Below, piece after piece: positions 57,930 through 60,066 of a stretch of 60,066 nt of DNA. This DNA comes from Acidobacteriaceae bacterium. GTDB lineage: Bacteria > Acidobacteriota > Terriglobia > Terriglobales > Acidobacteriaceae. The DNA lies in assembly GCA_003151435.1 (NCBI GenBank), contig PLXP01000211.1:1-60066 (forward strand), in the 5' to 3' direction. Made by a program: the position numbers and the translations under genes. Under the pieces are notes generated by a model. That model saw only the letters and a list, made by a program, of their open reading frames with translations. It was not told the origin of the DNA and ran no database searches. Each line of letters starts with the position of its first letter. Position 1 is the first letter of the stretch.

Positions 57930-58627
57930 TGAGTACCGTTGAAATCAACGCCGAAGTCAACACCAGGCTCGACCTTGTGCGCGCCGCACTCGCTCGCGAA
58001 ATCACAGGCACGCCCGACGTCTGCCTCACGTGCAGCTTCCAGGCGGAAGATGTGCTACTCACGAAGCTTGCCCTCGAACTGGATCCCAAGATTCCGATTC
58101 TCTTCCTCGACACGGGCTATCACTTCCGCGAGACGTATGAGTATCGCGATCGCATTGCGCGCGAGTGGAATCTCAATCTCATCAACCTGCTCCCGGCGAA
58201 AACTGTTGTGGAACAGGAAGCGGAGTTTGGCTTCCTCTATCAGTCTGCCCCCGACCAATGTTGCAAGCTGCGCAAGGTTGAGCCGCTCTTCAAAGCGGTG
58301 GCGGAGTATCGCGTGTGGCTCACCGGCCTGCGTCGCGAACAGGCAAAAAGCCGCACCGGGCTTGAGGAGGAGGCGCTGTTCACGCTGCCCGGCGGAAAGC
58401 AGGTGCTGAAGCTGGCGCCGCTCGCATCGTGGACCACGCGCGATGTCTGGTACGCCTGCGAACAGCTTTCCATTCCGCTGTTGCCGCTCTATGAGCGCGG
58501 TTACTCCTCCATCGGATGCGAGCCTTGCACGACGCTTCCGCTCGATCCCAACGATCCACGCTCGGGCCGGTGGGCCGGGCGCAAGGTGGAGTGCGGCATA
58601 CACATCGAAGCGGCGCCCGCAAAGTGA
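57929..58627 (+). CDS. cysH: Phosphoadenylyl/adenylyl-sulfate reductase, iron-sulfur (APS-reductase) type
   Basis: TCSFQAEDVLLTKLALELDPKIPILFLDTGYHF; cysteine set DQCCKLRKVEPL..GCEPCTT..KVECGIH; ATGA overlap with cysN stop. Confidence 0.93.
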   Translation: MSTVEINAEVNTRLDLVRAALAREITGTPDVCLTCSFQAEDVLLTKLALELDPKIPILFLDTGYHFRETYEYRDRIAREWNLNLINLLPAKTVVEQEAEFGFLYQSAPDQCCKLRKVEPLFKAVAEYRVWLTGLRREQAKSRTGLEEEALFTLPGGKQVLKLAPLASWTTRDVWYACEQLSIPLLPLYERGYSSIGCEPCTTLPLDPNDPRSGRWAGRKVECGIHIEAAPAK

Positions 58628-58656
58628 GTCGGACGCGCAGAAACTGAGACCAACGG

Positions 58657-59463
58657 ATGCAATACGTCATCGGATTTGTCATCGCGCTGTTTATCGCGCT
58701 CACCGGCGTGGGCGCCGGCACCATCACGGTTCCCATCCTGGTGCTGTTCCTCGGTGTCCCGGCCCCGGCCGCGGTTGGCATCGGCCTGGTGTTCGCGGCT
58801 GCCGTCAAATTGATCCTGGTGCCGGCGCAAATCGTGCGCGGCAACGTGGCGTGGCGCACTCTGGGCTTCATGCTTCTTGGCGGCGCTCCGGGCGTGCTCC
58901 TCGGCTCTCTCTTCTTGAAGCACCTGGTCTCCGCGGGCTCGCAAAATCTATTGAACGCGATTCTCGGCGCCATCCTGGTAAGCACCGCAAGCTGGCAGAT
59001 CGTCTATTCCTTCCGCCCCATGAAGCAGCGGGCCGACGTGCGCGACCGCAGTCACTGGCTTTCATGGCTCATGTTTCCCGTGGGCGCTGAGGTGGGCTTC
59101 TCCTCCGCCGGTGCCGGAGCCCTGGGCAGCGCCGCGCTGCTGAGCCTCACCCCGCTCGCGCCTGCCCAGGTGGTCGGCACCGACATCGCATTCGGGTTCA
59201 TCGTCTCGCTCATCGGCAGCGGGGCGCATTGGTTCTCGCACGCGCCCGATTCAACGCTGCTGCTCCAACTCATCGCCGGCGGCATCGCAGGAGCCATCGT
59301 CGGAACCCTTGTCAGCACGCGCGTCCCTCGCCGCTCCTTGCGCTTCGTGTTGTGGATATGGCTGCTGATCCTCGGTGGCCAGTTTCTCTTCAACAGCTAC
59401 CAGGTCTGGACCACTCCTCACAGGCAAGCTGCAAATCGCGTCGGAGTCATCCGGCTGAAGTAG
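58657..59463 (+). CDS. Sulfite exporter TauE/SafE family membrane protein
   Basis: VIALFIALTGVGAGTITVPILVLFLGVPAPAAVGIGLVFAAAVKL; FPVGAEVGFSSAGAGALGSAALL; TDIAFGFIVSLIGSGAHW. Confidence 0.9.
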   Translation: MQYVIGFVIALFIALTGVGAGTITVPILVLFLGVPAPAAVGIGLVFAAAVKLILVPAQIVRGNVAWRTLGFMLLGGAPGVLLGSLFLKHLVSAGSQNLLNAILGAILVSTASWQIVYSFRPMKQRADVRDRSHWLSWLMFPVGAEVGFSSAGAGALGSAALLSLTPLAPAQVVGTDIAFGFIVSLIGSGAHWFSHAPDSTLLLQLIAGGIAGAIVGTLVSTRVPRRSLRFVLWIWLLILGGQFLFNSYQVWTTPHRQAANRVGVIRLK

Positions 59464-59495
59464 AAGGGCCCGCTTATACTGAACCGGGTGATCTC

Positions 59496-59957
59496 GTGCC
59501 AAAGCGCAGCGCCGGTTTGTTGCTGTATCGATATCGCGACAACCAATTGCAAGTCTTTCTCGTCCATCCCGGCGGACCCTTCTGGGCAAAGAAGGACAAC
59601 GGTGCATGGACCCTCCCCAAAGGCGAGTACGCTGAGAGCGAACAGCCCCTCGATGCCGCCCGGCGCGAGTTTCAGGAGGAGACCGGCTTTGCCGCGCCGT
59701 CAGGCGAGTATCTTGACCTCGGGAATGTGAAGCAGGCTGGAGGGAAGATCGTCTCCGCGTGGGCCGTTGAGGGAGACTGCGATCCTCACCACCTGAACAG
59801 CAATCTCTGCCCAATAGAATGGCCCCCGCACTCCGGTCGCCTCATCGATATTCCTGAAGTGGATCGCGGCGCCTGGTTCCGTCTCGTCGAGGCACGCGAA
59901 CGCATTCTGAAAAGCCAGGAGCCTTTCCTCGACGAGCTTCACCGCAACCTGAACTAG
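59496..59957 (+). CDS. NUDIX hydrolase
   Basis: GTG start (VPKRSAGLLLYRYRDNQLQVFLVHPGGPFWAKKDNGAWTLPKGEY); Nudix box GEYAESEQPLDAARREFQEETGF. Confidence 0.9.
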   Translation: MPKRSAGLLLYRYRDNQLQVFLVHPGGPFWAKKDNGAWTLPKGEYAESEQPLDAARREFQEETGFAAPSGEYLDLGNVKQAGGKIVSAWAVEGDCDPHHLNSNLCPIEWPPHSGRLIDIPEVDRGAWFRLVEARERILKSQEPFLDELHRNLN

Positions 59958-59989
59958 TGTGGTGAGTCGTTAATCCGTCCAATAAATGC

Positions 59990-60021
59990 TGTCATCCTGA
60001 GCAAAGTCGAAGGGAACCTGC
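59990..60021. repeat. Interspersed repeat, second copy (TGTCATCCTGAGCAAAGTCGAAGGGAACCTGC)
   Basis: Matches the outer segments of the 54697-54757 element; a partial CTGTCATCC recurs at 60042-60050. Confidence 0.55.
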
Positions 60022-60066
60022 TTCTTCCACCCATCAATAAACTGTCATCCTTGTATCTCTAAAAGA

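Noticed and set aside
1-60066. CRISPR array, rRNA, tRNA or transposase
   Set aside because: No regular spacer-repeat pattern, cloverleaf, rRNA signature or DDE/recombinase protein was recognised by eye; tRNAscan-SE and Infernal would be needed to be certain.

Overview
High-GC bacterial chromosome segment. Gene content and style (Oar-type TonB receptor, CRTAC1/ASPIC-UnbV protein, ThuA, lipase maturation factor) suggest an Acidobacteriota (Terriglobia-like) genome; this is an inference. Main blocks: (1) a replication/partition locus with rsmG, two perfect 16-bp parS palindromes, parA and parB; (2) an S41 peptidase, a Tat-type CRTAC1 protein, a large Oar-like TonB-dependent receptor and two TPR proteins; (3) a GH88/105-type hydrolase, a TonB-C/thioredoxin fusion, htpG, an Hsp70-like protein, an unusual class I isoprenoid-synthase-like protein and a ThuA protein; (4) a ~23 kb exopolysaccharide/O-antigen locus (26.3-49.3 kb) with an SLBB export protein, GNVR chain-length protein, Wzx- and Wzy-like proteins, glycosyltransferases, and a CDP-sugar module (rfbF/G/H) next to a sugar C-methyltransferase and a split transketolase, flanked by one intact and one decayed sugar transferase; (5) a lipase maturation factor, FAD oxidoreductase, AGE-family epimerase and DUF1349 protein; (6) an assimilatory sulfate operon cysD-cysN-cysH-tauE, where CysN appears to carry a decayed APS-kinase-like tail. 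The most notable leads are the predicted branched CDP-deoxysugar pathway, the vestigial CysC-like domain on CysN, the frameshifted sugar transferase, a C8 tract near the start of the Wzy-like gene, and the divergent isoprenoid-synthase-like protein. No CRISPR array, rRNA, tRNA or transposase was recognised. All family calls are by reading protein motifs; no database search was run.
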